Assembly (NCBI GenBank): GCA_029204045.2
Contig: CM055080.1
Location: 7,898,902-7,962,901 of the forward strand
DNA: 64,000 nucleotides
Direction of reading: 5' to 3'
DNA from: Tillandsia leiboldiana
Lineage: Eukaryota > Streptophyta > Magnoliopsida > Poales > Bromeliaceae
Shown: piece by piece, positions 33,286 to 45,327 of the stretch
Layout: every line of letters begins with the position of its first letter
Numbering within the stretch: the stretch's first letter is position 1
The notes under the pieces: generated by a model
Database searches by the model: none
What the model was told of the DNA's origin: nothing
The model's input: the letters and a program-made list of their open reading frames with translations, nothing else
Made by a program: the position numbers and the translations under genes

Positions 33286-34119
33286 TGTTTGGTTATCAAT
33301 TGTGAATTCACAATATCCTTCAGTGTCATATCGCCAGCAGCAGTTGGTTGCTCACTGTTTGGTTGTTAGCTGGTGGATCTGTCATTGCCATATCTTTAGA
33401 TCTTGAACAGTTGGGATCATTTTTTTAAAAAATTATTTATTTTATTTTGTTTTATCTTTTGTTCCATAAGCATTAGAGCTTGTCAGCTGTATTTTCGTCG
33501 TTATTCACTTAATAATTCTTGCTAGGTACTATCTATATATTTCACCATGTTAGACAGCTGACTCCTGAACTGCATCAAATTCTTCAATCACTAAGTTTTG
33601 CTGAATGTGTCGTCACCCTGAATTCAAAATTCCTTGACATCTCTCGTTTCTTCTTTTGTTCTCCTTTCTATAAAAGATTAACTAAGTTGAAGTAAGTTGA
33701 AGTAATATCTCCAGGTGATTTGGTTTCAGCTGAGGCACAGCAGGAACCATAACGCAACGATTGAATCTTTCTAGACAATCTCTTACTTGTTTTATTGGTT
33801 AGGCTGTCAATGTTCTTCGTAAAATTGAAAATTGGCTTTTCTATAATCAAGGAAGCCAAGCTATCGAATGATTCCTTCTTAAACTCTCGAATGCTGGAAA
33901 AACAAAATCCTGGCAGGGAATATATGGTTTTCAAGCATGCGTAATTGTTTGAATTCAACTTATTTTCTCCATCTTGGTTGTATCAGAAAAAGCTTGTGTC
34001 TGTAGCTTTCTGGTTATCTTGTTTTTAAGCAGACATACCGATCGCAGAATGGGATATGGATGCTGTAAAACATTGTTTTCTCCTGTTTCAATTATCTAAA
34101 ATATTCTATGTAATTCTAG
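33286..34119 (+). other. RAD1 intron or truncated 5' flank
   Basis: There is no coding match. It ends in a good acceptor (TAATTCTAG at 34111-34119) for the first visible RAD1 exon. Either a RAD1 intron was invaded by the gypsy element, with the earlier exons farther upstream, or the gene was truncated. Confidence 0.5.
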
Positions 34120-34944
34120 GTCGGTTGGTTCGCTGGATGCTTGTTTCTATGCGGAGATCAGGACAAGAATCCCAGACACAATATCTGGGGACTACAATTT
34201 TCAACATGCAGGAAATACTCCTGTCAGTTTTACTGTCAAGGTTTTATCCGTTCTTGCTCTTTTTCTTTAACTCCACTATCATGACGCCTACTCATCTTTT
34301 TCGTTACTCATGCTGCCTTTTATTACAATAATACCCAGTCCACCGTGCTCAAGGAGGCAATCGATGATCTTGAGTGGCCTGGTTCCAGCATTCAGATACT
34401 TCTACAACCTGACCCACCTTCAGTCACATTTAGAGGTGAAGGTCATGGTGACTTGCAGGTTTAGATCTCTCTTCTTTTGCCCCTCATTTATATCGATACC
34501 GAGGTCTCTTCATTCTGATCAGCTTGTTTAGACTCAACTCTTGACAGATTGAGTTCTACTATTATGCAAATACCGATCTTCTGATTGCATTTCAGTGTGA
34601 TCGTAGCGTATCATACAGGTAAATCCCTAGTTTCTTCCATTACCTATTTAGTTCTATTCAAGTCTTATATGGTTGATGATATATTTTTGTGTAGATTCAA
34701 GTACAAATTTCTTCATGCGACAACTTCGAACATCCCAACTAGCATGTTGAAAGAAAATAGAGGAAGCAAAGTGTCAATCGGGAGAGGAGGGATGCTAAAA
34801 ATTCAGCATCTAGTTTCGGTTGCAAGATCAGGAATGCAACATGCGCACAGTGATGCCGGAGGACTACAACAGCCTAGTCAGATTGCTTTTATCGAGTTCT
34901 TTGTGAAGCCGGAGGAGGATGAGAGCCCTATAAATGACTCTTAG
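34120..34944 (+). CDS. RAD1: RAD1 checkpoint clamp subunit, C-terminal exons
   Basis: RAD1 is the PCNA-like subunit of the nuclear 9-1-1 clamp (RAD9-RAD1-HUS1), which is loaded at damaged DNA and promotes ATR signalling. Four exons fit with consistent phases: 34120-34240, 34339-34458, 34548-34618 and 34695-34944, about 186 residues. Hallmarks are YAEIRTRIPDTISGDYNF, VLKEAIDDLEWPGSSIQIL, VTFRGEGHGDLQ, SNIPTSMLKENRGSK, IGRGGMLKIQHLVSVAR and QIAFIEFFVKPEEDE. Usual length is about 300 residues, so the first 110-120 are missing. No such exons were found between the gypsy end and 34119, or in 7.1-9.6 kb. The visible part has no stops or frameshifts. Confidence 0.85.
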
Positions 34945-35063
34945 GCCTCTGCTGAGTTATATTACGAGCAGAAATTATCTGGAATTGTCTATTCATTCTT
35001 GCCTCCAGTTGATGTACAAGGGGCGGCTAGAAACTGCAAATTTGAGGGCATATTTGGCGGAGG

Positions 35064-35065
<2 letters not shown>

Positions 35066-35114
<49 letters not shown>
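35066..35114 (+). repeat. Poly-T followed by poly-A
   Basis: About 31 T are followed directly by about 18 A, a self-complementary run. Length is likely to vary or be misread. Confidence 0.9.
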
Positions 35115-36235
35115 TGCTGTTAGTTGTTGACTGTGAAAAACAAGAATTGAGAACGGCAGTAGTTATTAATTTTTTTTTTTTTTTTTTTGTCTCAGAGAAA
35201 TTCACCGCAGTTGCCTGCATTGGTTCCTCTGTTTCAAGGGGTTCTTCGTCAATTTATTTTTGTTATTTTGTTTATTTACTTTGATTATCTATCATATAAA
35301 AGCTTTTTTAAAAAAATAGTGTTGATCTCTGGCTCAGTAATCTATTAGCTATTGGTGATTGTTCTGCAGTCATTTAGTTCTGAATATGTAAACTCTCCTA
35401 CTCCTATGCGTAATATTTTTATATATACCATATATTTTTTTAATAAATTTGAATTTTGTTTTCTTACAGTTGACATGCTTTTGTTGGCTCATGCGATCAT
35501 TCGCTTTTGAGTATGTTCCTCCATTCATAATCCCTCTATATATACTTAATTTAATTTACTTACTGTATGCATATGTTTGTTTGAAAAAAAAATAAAAACT
35601 ACTATTAATCCTCTCTAATTTAGGGATTAGCTAGCTATTCAATTTAGATATACTTGCTATAGAGTAAAGCATATATCATCAGGATAAAAAAAATTGCTAT
35701 ATTGTATAAACATTTAAATTTATTTTTCTGACAAAATAAAATTTCCTAACAATAGGAAAAAGTATAGAAATTTCCTCTATAAAAATTAGGTTACCAATTA
35801 TAGAGAGTTGTTTAAGAAATTTCCATATCCTTTTAAATAGTTTTTCACTTATTTTAATATTTATTTTGTGCTTTTAATTATGTTTTTTTTTTTTCTTATG
35901 TAATTGGTGATGATGACAGAATGAACAATTATATGATTAAATTATGGGAATGCAATTCCGATAGTAGTTATATAGCCGTTGCAACAATCGATCTTCCTCA
36001 ACAGCTGATGAAGCAACTATTGGGTCAACTTATTAGATGTCTGAGCATAGAGTTAAAATGGAAGGAGCAGCACCTGCAGTAAAAGCATTAGCGGTAATAT
36101 AGCTGTAAATTTTATGGTTTAGAAGGTTATTCAATTTATACTGTATATATGTACACAATAATATATAAACCATTTACAATAACAAAATTAGTTTCTTATT
36201 CTTCTTATGTTTGTACTCCTTTTTCTTTCTATGTA

Positions 36236-36238
<3 letters not shown>

Positions 36239-36271
<33 letters not shown>

Positions 36272-36278
36272 AAAAAAA
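36239..36278 (+). repeat. Poly-A tract
   Basis: About 31 A, one G, then 8 A. Confidence 0.9.
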
Positions 36279-36605
36279 GCTGAAGATGCAGTAGCAGCAT
36301 CTCTATTTTTCTTCTGATATCAATTTTGCAACTTCTTCTGATTCTCAGCTGCTTTATTTTTATTTTATTTTTTTTTGAGAGAAAGGTTTGCTATCTGTTT
36401 TCTTTATTTTGAAATAAATTTAACTGAAAATATGACGTAACTAGATTTCGAATTCAAAATCTCAGTTATCCACCATCAAATCCTTTGTCACTTACGCAGT
36501 TGATCTACTTTATTTTTATTAAATTCTTTCTGATTTGGTTTTCTAACTCTTCTTATTAGGTGATCATCCTACTGCATCTTTATCTTTTTTGCTTTTTGTT
36601 TTTTT

Positions 36606-36610
<5 letters not shown>

Positions 36611-36636
<26 letters not shown>
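36611..36636 (+). repeat. GTTTT microsatellite
   Basis: Five consecutive GTTTT units after a T run. Confidence 0.85.
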
Positions 36637-36637
<1 letters not shown>

Positions 36638-37120
36638 CTGATGGCTCTTTTGCTATTTTTCTTTCAAATCATTCTTTTACTGTTAAGCTTTTTACATCTT
36701 AATTATAAGGGGGTTTTTTTGAAAATGATCATATGAAAATTTTTATTTTTGAAAATAGTCTTACAAAATTTGTATTTACAAAATTGGCTCTATGGATGCA
36801 ATTTATCAATATTTAACTAATTAAATTGTATTGCGGGACTAAATTATAACAATTCAAAAACTTTATGTTAAAAATTGCAATAAATTAAAGTTTAAGGGCC
36901 AAAGTGTTCAACACAGCACACAACACACAACACCTAGAAGATAGATCAGAAACAGTACAACACACAACAGTTAGGCGATTTAAAGTGTTCAACTGAAAGG
37001 GCAAACAAATTCTTCTCTATATATACAGGTGTAAAAAAGGCTGTAGAAGCCCAAAAGAAGATCTTCCTTAATTTCCTCATCAAGCTCGCGGTTTTTTTAA
37101 TCTGAATATCTATATGCTAT

Positions 37121-40100
37121 CTAAGCATCACAGCTCCATTTCGATGTGGGAACGCAGTTCAAATAGTGGCACCAGTGGCAATGATCATTCAAATTTTTTC
37201 CTTTGAAAAGCATTACCAAACTTACTGCAAATCTGCAATCAAACAAGACACCAACAGTTATTGGAGAGTTTCTACTACTTTCAGAAAGAACAAAGGACAA
37301 AAAAAGAGTTCCTACTAAGCTATCGTAGAATGCTACAAATTGACTCTGCTTGTTATCCGCCTTTGTAAGAGCTGTTTGAGTTGCTAGAAATTTCCAAATG
37401 AAAAAAAGGGGCTTATTTTGGCTTCTATTTCAAATTGGCGCTACCACTTTTAGGGTCCAAAAGTTTCAACTTTCTAACACTACTGTGAGATCCAGATTTC
37501 TATCTTCCCGACAAATGCTCGACTTCTGCTTCTTGAGTGGGTGTGCAGAAGCTAAATGGTTCTCAAATAAAAAGTATAATCCTTTTGGCTAAAGAGTAGG
37601 GCTAAAACAAGCTTCTGGTAGTCACTTCCACAAAAGCTCCAGAAAGGTCCAAAAGTCCAAAAAATGTGTACGAGTTATAGATACTTTTGAGCATACTTAC
37701 CCAGCTAATAGCAGAAGAAGTGCAACAACCCATAGTACAAATTGGTAAGCCTTGTACTTTAATCTCACTTGACGGGATAGGGGCAAGTCACGGCGTTCAT
37801 TCCAACCAAATCTCGGCCGGAGGAATAAAACAAACCCGAGGAGAAAACCTGTCAAGAACCCTCCAATATGTGCAAAGTTATCGACATGTGGCAGTATCCC
37901 AATGGCCAAGTTGATTGCTATGATGAACAAAAGTGTTAATAAAGCTGCCGCCTACAAAAGCAAATTAATGAGATGAGTTACAGATGAAGAAGACAAATAA
38001 AGATTACCAGAGTGTACAAGAATTCATAATGAATTGACTTCACCTTATTGGAATAGATGGTCCAGTTTGTTATAAGCTCTGAAAGCATGGCTCCGAGTAG
38101 ACCGAACAAAGCACCAGAAGCACCCACAGAAATGCTGTTTCTAAGGAGAAGAGCTGAGAGGACACTACCACCAAACCCCGATAGCAAGTATGTAAGCCCA
38201 ATACGAACTGAGAGGCAGGGAACAAATGATCAGTCTTATAGAGAAGAATGTTGCATGAATAATTGTACAACTTCAAATGATACCCAAGTCATCAAATTTG
38301 TGTTCTCAGTTAAGTCAGTTAAGTCTCACCGAATCCAAATTGCTGTTCGAGACGGATTCCAATGAAAATCAGGCTCAGCATATTAACAAGCAAGTGGATA
38401 AGACCTGCATGCAGCCAAATACAGGTAATGAGTCTCCATCCCTGATGTTGATGAACTACCTTGCTCCATTCAAGAGCCCCCATCTTTTCCAATCTGAAAA
38501 AAGAAGTAGAAAAGTAAATCAATAACAGGGACCTATATCCACCTTTTACACAAATTCAGCTAAAGCTAAAACTGGAAAAAAAAAAAAAAAAAAAGGTATG
38601 CCGAGAAAAGAAATTTTTTTAAAAAAAGTTTTATGTCCTTCAAAAGTTCTACATATCGAAAATAAAAAGTTTAGATACCTTCGTATGAATCGAGCATTGT
38701 ACGCCATTAATTATTAGGACAACTTGATGCCTAAGTAATATTCTATCAGAATTTTTTGTCTTTTTCAGCCGACCATATGCATCGAATTATATTTTAATTT
38801 TAGCACATTGATCATCAAATATTCTGTGTAATGCATGAGGTGTACAGATACATTGGGTGCAGGCAGTAATTTCCCCCAAAAGAGAAGATTGCATTGCAGA
38901 AAGAGTGGAGAGAAAGAAATACTGACTATACATCCATGCCCACCCACCCTTCACAACTAATCCTTCCTCTCAGAATGAAAGGCTAGTGACACCAAATGAA
39001 AAGTTTCCACTCTCTTATCAAAGCTTCTGCAGCAAGCAATCACAAGCAATAGACCTAACTTTACACGAAATTGACAATCTATATATGAGACAAGAAGAAA
39101 AGGGAAAGGAGAAAAAAAAGAAGAGAAAACAACGATAGAAATCTCAAGTGGGTAGTAAAAAATGGGGTAAATTGCACTGCACTACTCTCTTCCCCAAACT
39201 TTTAGACTAGTTTCAAATTCGACACTCCAAATTTTTTAAAACATCAAATTCAGACAATAAATCTTCATTTCTATTGTTAATGTTTGGTTTGAGTGATTGA
39301 ATTTCGATTTCCATTTTAGAGTGAATCGAATCCCCCAAAAAATGATCCCCCCATGGAGGTGGGAATCAAACTTGATTCCGAAAGGGATTGAGAAAAAATA
39401 ACCAATAATTATATAAATACAAATATCAATGAATATTTAATTTTAAAATATAATTTCATATGTGAATTTGAATATGAATTTGAATTCTAATTATGGATTC
39501 AAAATTTAATTTTTAATTTCTTAAGTTCAAGTTTAAGTGCTGATATAAGTTTGATATTTGATTTTAGTTCTAAGGACATGTTTGATTTGAAGTATTTGAT
39601 ACTTGGAATGGGAATCACAATAAGTTATTCTCATTATTAGTGTTTGGATTGAGGAATTAACATTCCGGTGGAATTCGAATCCCTTAAAGTGACTCTCACC
39701 TTTATGGTGGGAGTCAATTTTGATTCCAGAGCGATTAAGAAAAGAATTTTTTTTTCACTAATAATTATTTGAATTCAAATATAAATCATATAAATTCTTT
39801 AGATTAAATCATAATTTCGAATTTGAATTCAAAATATAATTTTAAAATTTTTATTTTAATTTCTTAAATTTTAATTTAATAGTTCTAAATTTAAATTTTA
39901 ACTTTGACCTTGAATTTGAATTGTAAATTCAAATTTTAAATTCAAATTGTATGTTCAAATTTAGATTCAAATTTTGCTTAAAATTTTGAATAACAAATTT
40001 AAATTTTTAATAAAAATTTAAACTTTTTGAATTTTAATTTGGACATGATTTCAATTCCGATTCTGATTCCGATTCCTCGTATGAACCAAACAAATTATTG

Positions 40101-40291
40101 TTTTTATCATTCAGTTTTCGATTCCGACCTATTTTCATTCCTATTCCGATTTCGATTCCTCTTCTAAACCAAACGTGCCCTAAATTTAAATTTTAACTTT
40201 GAACTTGAATTTGAATAGTATACTCAAATTTTAAGCTCAAATTGTGAATTCAAATTTTGATTACGATTTTGAAAAGTATATTTACATTTTA

Positions 40292-40330
<39 letters not shown>

Positions 40331-40933
40331 TTTCAATTAGAACATGATTCCAATCCCGATTCCTCCTATGAACCAAGGAAATTGAAGTTTTTACGATTCC
40401 TATTCCGATTCCTATTCTTAGCCAAACATTGACAGAACTAATACTGCAGTTTACTAATGTACCTCAAAATACTCAACGCTCGAATGCATTAAGGCCTAGT
40501 TCAGTATTGCAGTGGAAGCACTCCCAATCTTTAATCTTTTCTCCTCTAATTTAATATAATTGCCATAGCAACCGTAATTTTAATAGTAATTATTGGAGGA
40601 GAGATCGGAAGAATTTTTTGGATCTCCTCTTGAAAACTCAGTCCCAAATGAAGCCTGCCTAAAAAGGCAAATTTATTTTTTCAAAAAAAAAAAAAAAAAA
40701 AAAAAATGTAGCGTACGTGGAAGAGGAGGGCCCGAGGAGGGGGTTCTCGCGGAGCGGCTGGAACGAGACGCGGTGGAGGAAATGGGCGGCGCAGGCCCCG
40801 TAGGGCGTGTAGTGGGCGGGGCAGTTGTTGACGACCATCTCCGCCACGAACACCCCCACGCTCGCCACCACGATCGCCGGCACCACCCACGCCCGCCACC
40901 TCCCCGTCATCCTCTCCTCCAAATCCCACTCCC

Positions 40934-40964
<31 letters not shown>

Positions 40965-41000
40965 ACCTCCGCCGCGCTTCCCCCCGCCGCCGCTCGCCAT
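37121..41000 (-). CDS. Rhomboid-like intramembrane serine protease
   Basis: Five exons on the minus strand with GT/AG junctions and matching phases: 41000-40717, 38493-38330, 38207-38044, 37951-37701 and 37232-37121 (975 nt, 324 residues). It has the plant rhomboid-like (RBL1/2/3-like) layout: cytosolic N-terminus, first membrane span about 37-58, W114-R115 with HAGLIHLLVN, catalytic Ser180 in GASG, catalytic His232 in FAHIGG, and a Cys/Trp-rich tail (HCHWCHYLNCVPTSKWSC). Such proteases cut membrane proteins within the bilayer, in plants mostly in Golgi or other endomembranes; the substrate is unknown. The N-terminus has a run of about ten alanines. Intron 1 is 2.2 kb and holds MITEs. The catalytic dyad is intact, so it is probably functional. 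Confidence 0.9.
39574..40180. mobile_element. Inner Tourist/Harbinger-like MITE, 607 bp
   Basis: The left end GGACATGTTTGATTTGAAG and the right end (complement GGGCACGTTTGGTTTAGAAG) are imperfect inverted repeats. TAA flanks both sides (39571-39573 and 40181-40183). A TAA duplication with a GGGCACGTTTGG-like end is the pattern of PIF/Harbinger-derived MITEs. No coding capacity. Confidence 0.65.
40292..40330 (+). repeat. ATT microsatellite
   Basis: About 13 ATT units inside intron 1 of the rhomboid gene. Confidence 0.95.
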
Positions 41001-41100
41001 CTCAGCCGCGCTTTCCCCTCGTCGCCGTCTTCGAAGACGGTTCGGTTGGGTTTACTTGGGTTCGAAGGGGAGGGTTTGGTGAGAAAGATGATGTGCGCGT

Positions 41101-41104
<4 letters not shown>

Positions 41105-41139
<35 letters not shown>
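41105..41139 (+). repeat. GA/CT microsatellite in rhomboid 5' leader
   Basis: About 17 GA units lie 105 bp upstream of the rhomboid start codon, reading as CT repeats on the gene's sense strand. CT repeats in 5' leaders are common in plant genes; a regulatory role here is only possible. Confidence 0.95.
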
Positions 41140-41141
<2 letters not shown>

Positions 41142-41177
41142 GTACTGGCGGGTTTGGTTGTGTGGGGATTTTATTAT

Positions 41178-41191
41178 TTTATATATATATA
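41178..41191 (-). promoter_or_regulatory. Candidate TATA box of rhomboid gene
   Basis: TATATATATATAA-type sequence on the minus strand lies about 180 bp before the ATG, just upstream of the CT repeat. The spacing would give a leader of roughly 150 bases. In such AT-rich DNA the match could be chance. Confidence 0.35.
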
Positions 41192-43997
41192 CGGGGAACA
41201 ATTAATTTTAAAAAATATATATATTTTTTATACATTCAAAATTAATTGTACTTTATATATACTAATTATTTCAAAATAACTAATAATTTAAATTTTATTT
41301 TAAAATATTTAAAATATATATCGTATATTTTATTTTGAATATACATATAGTATTACACTATTACTCTTGAAGAAAAAATTTTAAGACCGTTGAGAGCGAG
41401 GCGTATAAAGTAACTCGTGGAAGCGACAGAGAGTCTTTCCCTGCACCTAGTACATCTTTGCATCACAAGCACCACACATTTCGGCCACCTTACTATTAGA
41501 GCAATATACACTTATTTATAAATGTACATCTTATATTTCTAAAAATTTTTTTATTCATCATTTTAAAATAATAAATAAAATTTATTTTATTTATAAATAA
41601 ATGATGTGTAAAATATACAATTTTTTGAAATATACAAAAAAAAAATATTTTTCTTAATATTATTCTTATTTTTTTTATTTTTTAAAATTAAATTTTTATA
41701 TAAAGAAGTATGGAAAGGGCCAGTGATTTTCTTTGCCATCCTAAAATATTTAACTAGCAACAAAAATAAAAAGTAAAAAATTAAAATTTACTCTTTTTTT
41801 TTTACTTTTAAAATATTTTTTTTTACCTTGGCTTTCGTTATTTGATTAAATATGTTCCCAACTAATTAATTAATCATGACAATAAATAAAAAATAATTTT
41901 ATTAGTATATTAAATTATTTAAAATTAGTATTTTAAAAAACAACAATAATGTCAAATAAAACCTTATATAGTTCTAAATAAAAAAAATTTATTTGTACAC
42001 TATTTATAGAGGTGTACATTTCACATTCTATCCATCTAATGAGTGGAATATTATAAAAAATTATTTGAAGTGAATTTTAAAAGACATTTTAGTTTTGGAT
42101 GAATAAAATATAGAATATATATATTTTTTTAAAGTATAAATATAGTATTACTCTTCTAAATATTGGATATATTATATACTAAATTATATTTTAATTTTAA
42201 CTATGTAACTATTAATTATTAAACATGGTGGATGGAGATGAATGGATTTTAATTTTAACTATTAATTATTAATTATATTTTAATTTTAACTATGTTGCCC
42301 ATATGGAGATGAATGTATGCAATAAATTTGTCTTGCTCGGTCGAGGGGACAAAGAAAGATGTTTACGCCAGAGTTTGTTGTATGTCCAGAAAGTGAGACT
42401 GACATGTAGGCCCCACAAAAAAGTGGGACCCGCATGTCATTGTAATGGCCGTGGTGTATACCATCGTTGCACTGAAAATTCTATGCTTAACTAATCATGT
42501 TTTAACCGACCTTTTTTGACCATTGACGATTGGTATTCTAAATTTTGACTCCAAAATTTAATTATTTTATATTTTTAATTAAATTTATTTTTATAAGCGA
42601 AATAAATAATATGCTAATTTTTTTTTTTTTTAAAAAAAACTAATCCCGTTTTAAGCAAACAAGCAAGCAACTACTAATCACGATTGGTCAATTTGATGAC
42701 CTTAATATAGGTTTGGTCTGTAGGATGAACAAGAAGTTAAAATTCTTTTCCTAACTTTTTTTTTGGGTAAAATTGTTGGGAGCTCATATAAACTTTGGAT
42801 TATTTAAAATTAACTATTTAATTTTTTTAAAAAAAATTAAGAAAAATATAACACGCTACCCACTTTATTCATAACGAAGATAAATTAAGCTAACATGAAT
42901 AAAACAGCACGGTTTCTACAAAAAAAAAAATCTTAAACAAAATAATACAGATTAAACTAAAACTAAAAATAGTAAAATAGATAAGTACAACTTTTAAAAA
43001 TTTTAATATTAACTATCTGAGCTTTCAATATTTTTTTTATTTGCCTTAAAAGTATTTACACCCCCGGAGTGTGCATACATATATTTATAGATTATATCTA
43101 TTTTTTTTTTTTAAAAATAATTATTTATATATTTTTCAAAACTTATGAAATATTTAATATAATATAGTTTTTTTTTTTTTCGTTTCAAATATACCCCGTA
43201 TATTTTTCTATTATTCAAAAATACCATTTTATTAACAACCATTAAATCGTGTTGGATTAAATCCAAATTAAAATTCTATCAAAATTAAAAAGAAGACATA
43301 GTATTTCTTTTATTCCTAACTTAAAAGGCAAATAAGAAAAAAATTGGTGACCGTAAAAAAATATATTTGAAGAGGAATAAGTCAAAATATCTTGTTCTGC
43401 CCCTAAATTAAAAACAAATAAAAAAAAAAGTAGTTGATGTTAGAAAAGTATATTTAAAATAATAAAATAGTAATTTGAAAGAACTTGCAATATTAAATTT
43501 TTTTTTAATATTAAGGGATAAATAAGAAAATCAAAGAATTTTCAGGATAATATAAATACCCTAAAAAAAAATTATAATTACAAATATAAGCCTTCAAAAA
43601 TTTTATTTCTAAAAATAACCATATTTATATACCCGCATATGGGCAACATAGATTTATCAAATTTGGAATTTGGTGATTTATTTGCTGCTTTCTAATTTTT
43701 ATGCCACATGATAGTCTTTAACCCGAACTTTGCAAATAATTATTTCAAAAGAATTATTTTTATACAAATAATTTTTAATATACACTTCAAAACTTTTGAA
43801 ATTTTTTATATATCTAGCATTTCAGATGTGTCATTAATAAGACGCTGTTTCCTTTTTATATATCTCTATTTTTTGTATTTTTGAGAGTATATTAAAAAGA
43901 ATGTGCGTTTTAAAAATGATACATTTGAGACCATAAATTTTTGAGTAGATATGAAAGTGGGCCAAAACTCAGGGGTATATAGACAATGAGTTAGGTT
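41192..43997. other. AT-rich intergenic spacer
   Basis: No gene recognised. It contains many short A/T runs, local duplications near 42190-42300 (TTTTAATTTTAACTAT and GGAGATGAATG repeated) and a small hairpin at 42399-42445. Confidence 0.65.
42399..42445. repeat. Small inverted repeat
   Basis: TGACATGTAGGCCCCAC and GTGGGACCCGCATGTCA are separated by six A. The 17-base arms have three mismatches. Similar arms occur in monocot MITEs; here no larger element could be delimited. Confidence 0.55.
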
Positions 43998-44530
43998 TGT
44001 GTGCATTTAGATACATGATGGCCTCTATAGTCTATACTATCAAGTTATTTTTTTATCTTGGAATTTTCTAATCAACGATGATCGGTCCTGTTAGACTTGA
44101 TTTAGAATATTTAAAAGATATAAAAATAAATTTTACGATTTTTCGATATTATTAGCCTAGTGATCGAAGGGACTCAAAATTAATAATTTTAATAGTTGTG
44201 ATAAGCGATTTTTAAGCTTAACGGTGTAGAATATCAAAATTATGTGAAATTTTGATAGAAATTTGTTTATACTATATGAAATAAGATTAAAATCTTTGAT
44301 CCAAAATTTAGTGTCATATCTTTATATTTTGTGATATTTTTATTTTCAGCCGTTGATTTTGAATATTTTCGATAACTAGATAAATAATATCAAAAAATTA
44401 TGAAATTTATTTTCTATGTACTTCAAATATTTTAAATCAAATTTAATGGAGTCGATCGTCAATTCAAAAATCCCACCATCAAAAATAACTTGATAGTATG
44501 GAGGTCTCCGTACTTCTAAAAGCACACAAG
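43998..44530. mobile_element. Fold-back MITE-like element with long inverted repeats
   Basis: The left arm, from TTGTGTGCATTTAG through CTATACTATCAAGTTATTTT, pairs with the right arm (complement TTGTGTGCTTTTAGAAG through CATACTATCAAGTTATTTT). Similarity continues inward for 140 bp or more, to TTCGATATTATTAGCCTAG against TTGATATTATTTATCTAG. The whole 0.53-kb unit is nearly a hairpin. No target duplication was identified; family unknown. Confidence 0.65.
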
Positions 44531-45327
44531 CCGGATTCCATAGGCAATTGCCTATTTTTAATTATAATACTTTATGTCTACTTGTAAACAAAACATTCTT
44601 GACAAAAACTTCATACACATAGACTAAACTTGTAGGATCGTCACCAAGACAATGACCGCCCATTTCTCGTGCAAACGCATCGTTTACCGTTAGGCAAGGC
44701 CGAGGGAGATTTGACCCCTTAAAGTGATGTTTACGAATTTTAGAGCATGTTGAGTTCACGTTATGACAGATTACTAGGAATAAAAGAGTGCCCAAGAATT
44801 TGATTCTTATTCATTATTTTACTTGGATGTGGCATTGTAGTGTTTGGTTCGCATAGTTATATTACTTGATATTACCTGTAAGATAGATTGATGTGTGCCC
44901 TAGGTTGAGAAAAGATTAATGCGTTTGCCCTAGATCGAGAGAAGAAATCGAGAGAGAGAGTCTACTCGCATGGTGTAGAGAGGAGATTGGGAGTGGATCT
45001 CAAATGGAGGGTTGTGTTAAAAAATTTAAGATTACCTCAAATAATTAATATAAGATATTTACCCTATCCAAGGGAATATGATTAGTACTTTTGGGTTGAA
45101 TCTCATTCCCAAGTGAATTTAAGATTACCAAGTAGATTACTTAGTGTACTTAACCAAATATCATTATATTTTTTTCATTTTGATTGGATTATTCGGTATC
45201 TTAAAAAAATAGCACGAACGAAACATATCCTTATGGTCATTTGAGTGCATCAACTGAAGACTGTGAAGTGTAATATTTGTTCGTACCTTTTTACGAAAAA
45301 GATTCGCACTAGAATGCGATAAGTGTG
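44531..45327. other. Spacer
   Basis: No gene or repeat recognised; a 77-residue minus-strand frame (44562-44795) has no known similarity. Confidence 0.6.

Larger units (their letters stand above)
34945..37120. other. RAD1-rhomboid intergenic region
   Basis: AT-rich, with no coding match. The two genes converge, so this holds both 3' untranslated regions. It contains the T31/A18 run (35066-35114), a long A run (36239-36278) and a GTTTT repeat (36611-36636). Confidence 0.7.
39279..40430. mobile_element. Outer MITE in rhomboid intron 1
   Basis: AATGTTTGG at the left and its complement (CCAAACATT) at the right bracket a segment rich in GATTCCGATTCC-type sequence. It contains a second, similar element at 39574-40180. 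The interior on both sides of that element looks like one interrupted sequence. A target duplication is not clear, so the exact ends are tentative. Confidence 0.45.

Noticed and set aside
40593..41279. 228-codon plus-strand frame over the rhomboid first exon
   Set aside because: It is antisense to a well-supported exon and includes poly-Lys from an A run and Arg/Glu from the GA repeat. A shadow frame.
42303..42494. 63-codon frame with several cysteines
   Set aside because: It spans a small MITE-like inverted repeat and has no similarity or gene context.
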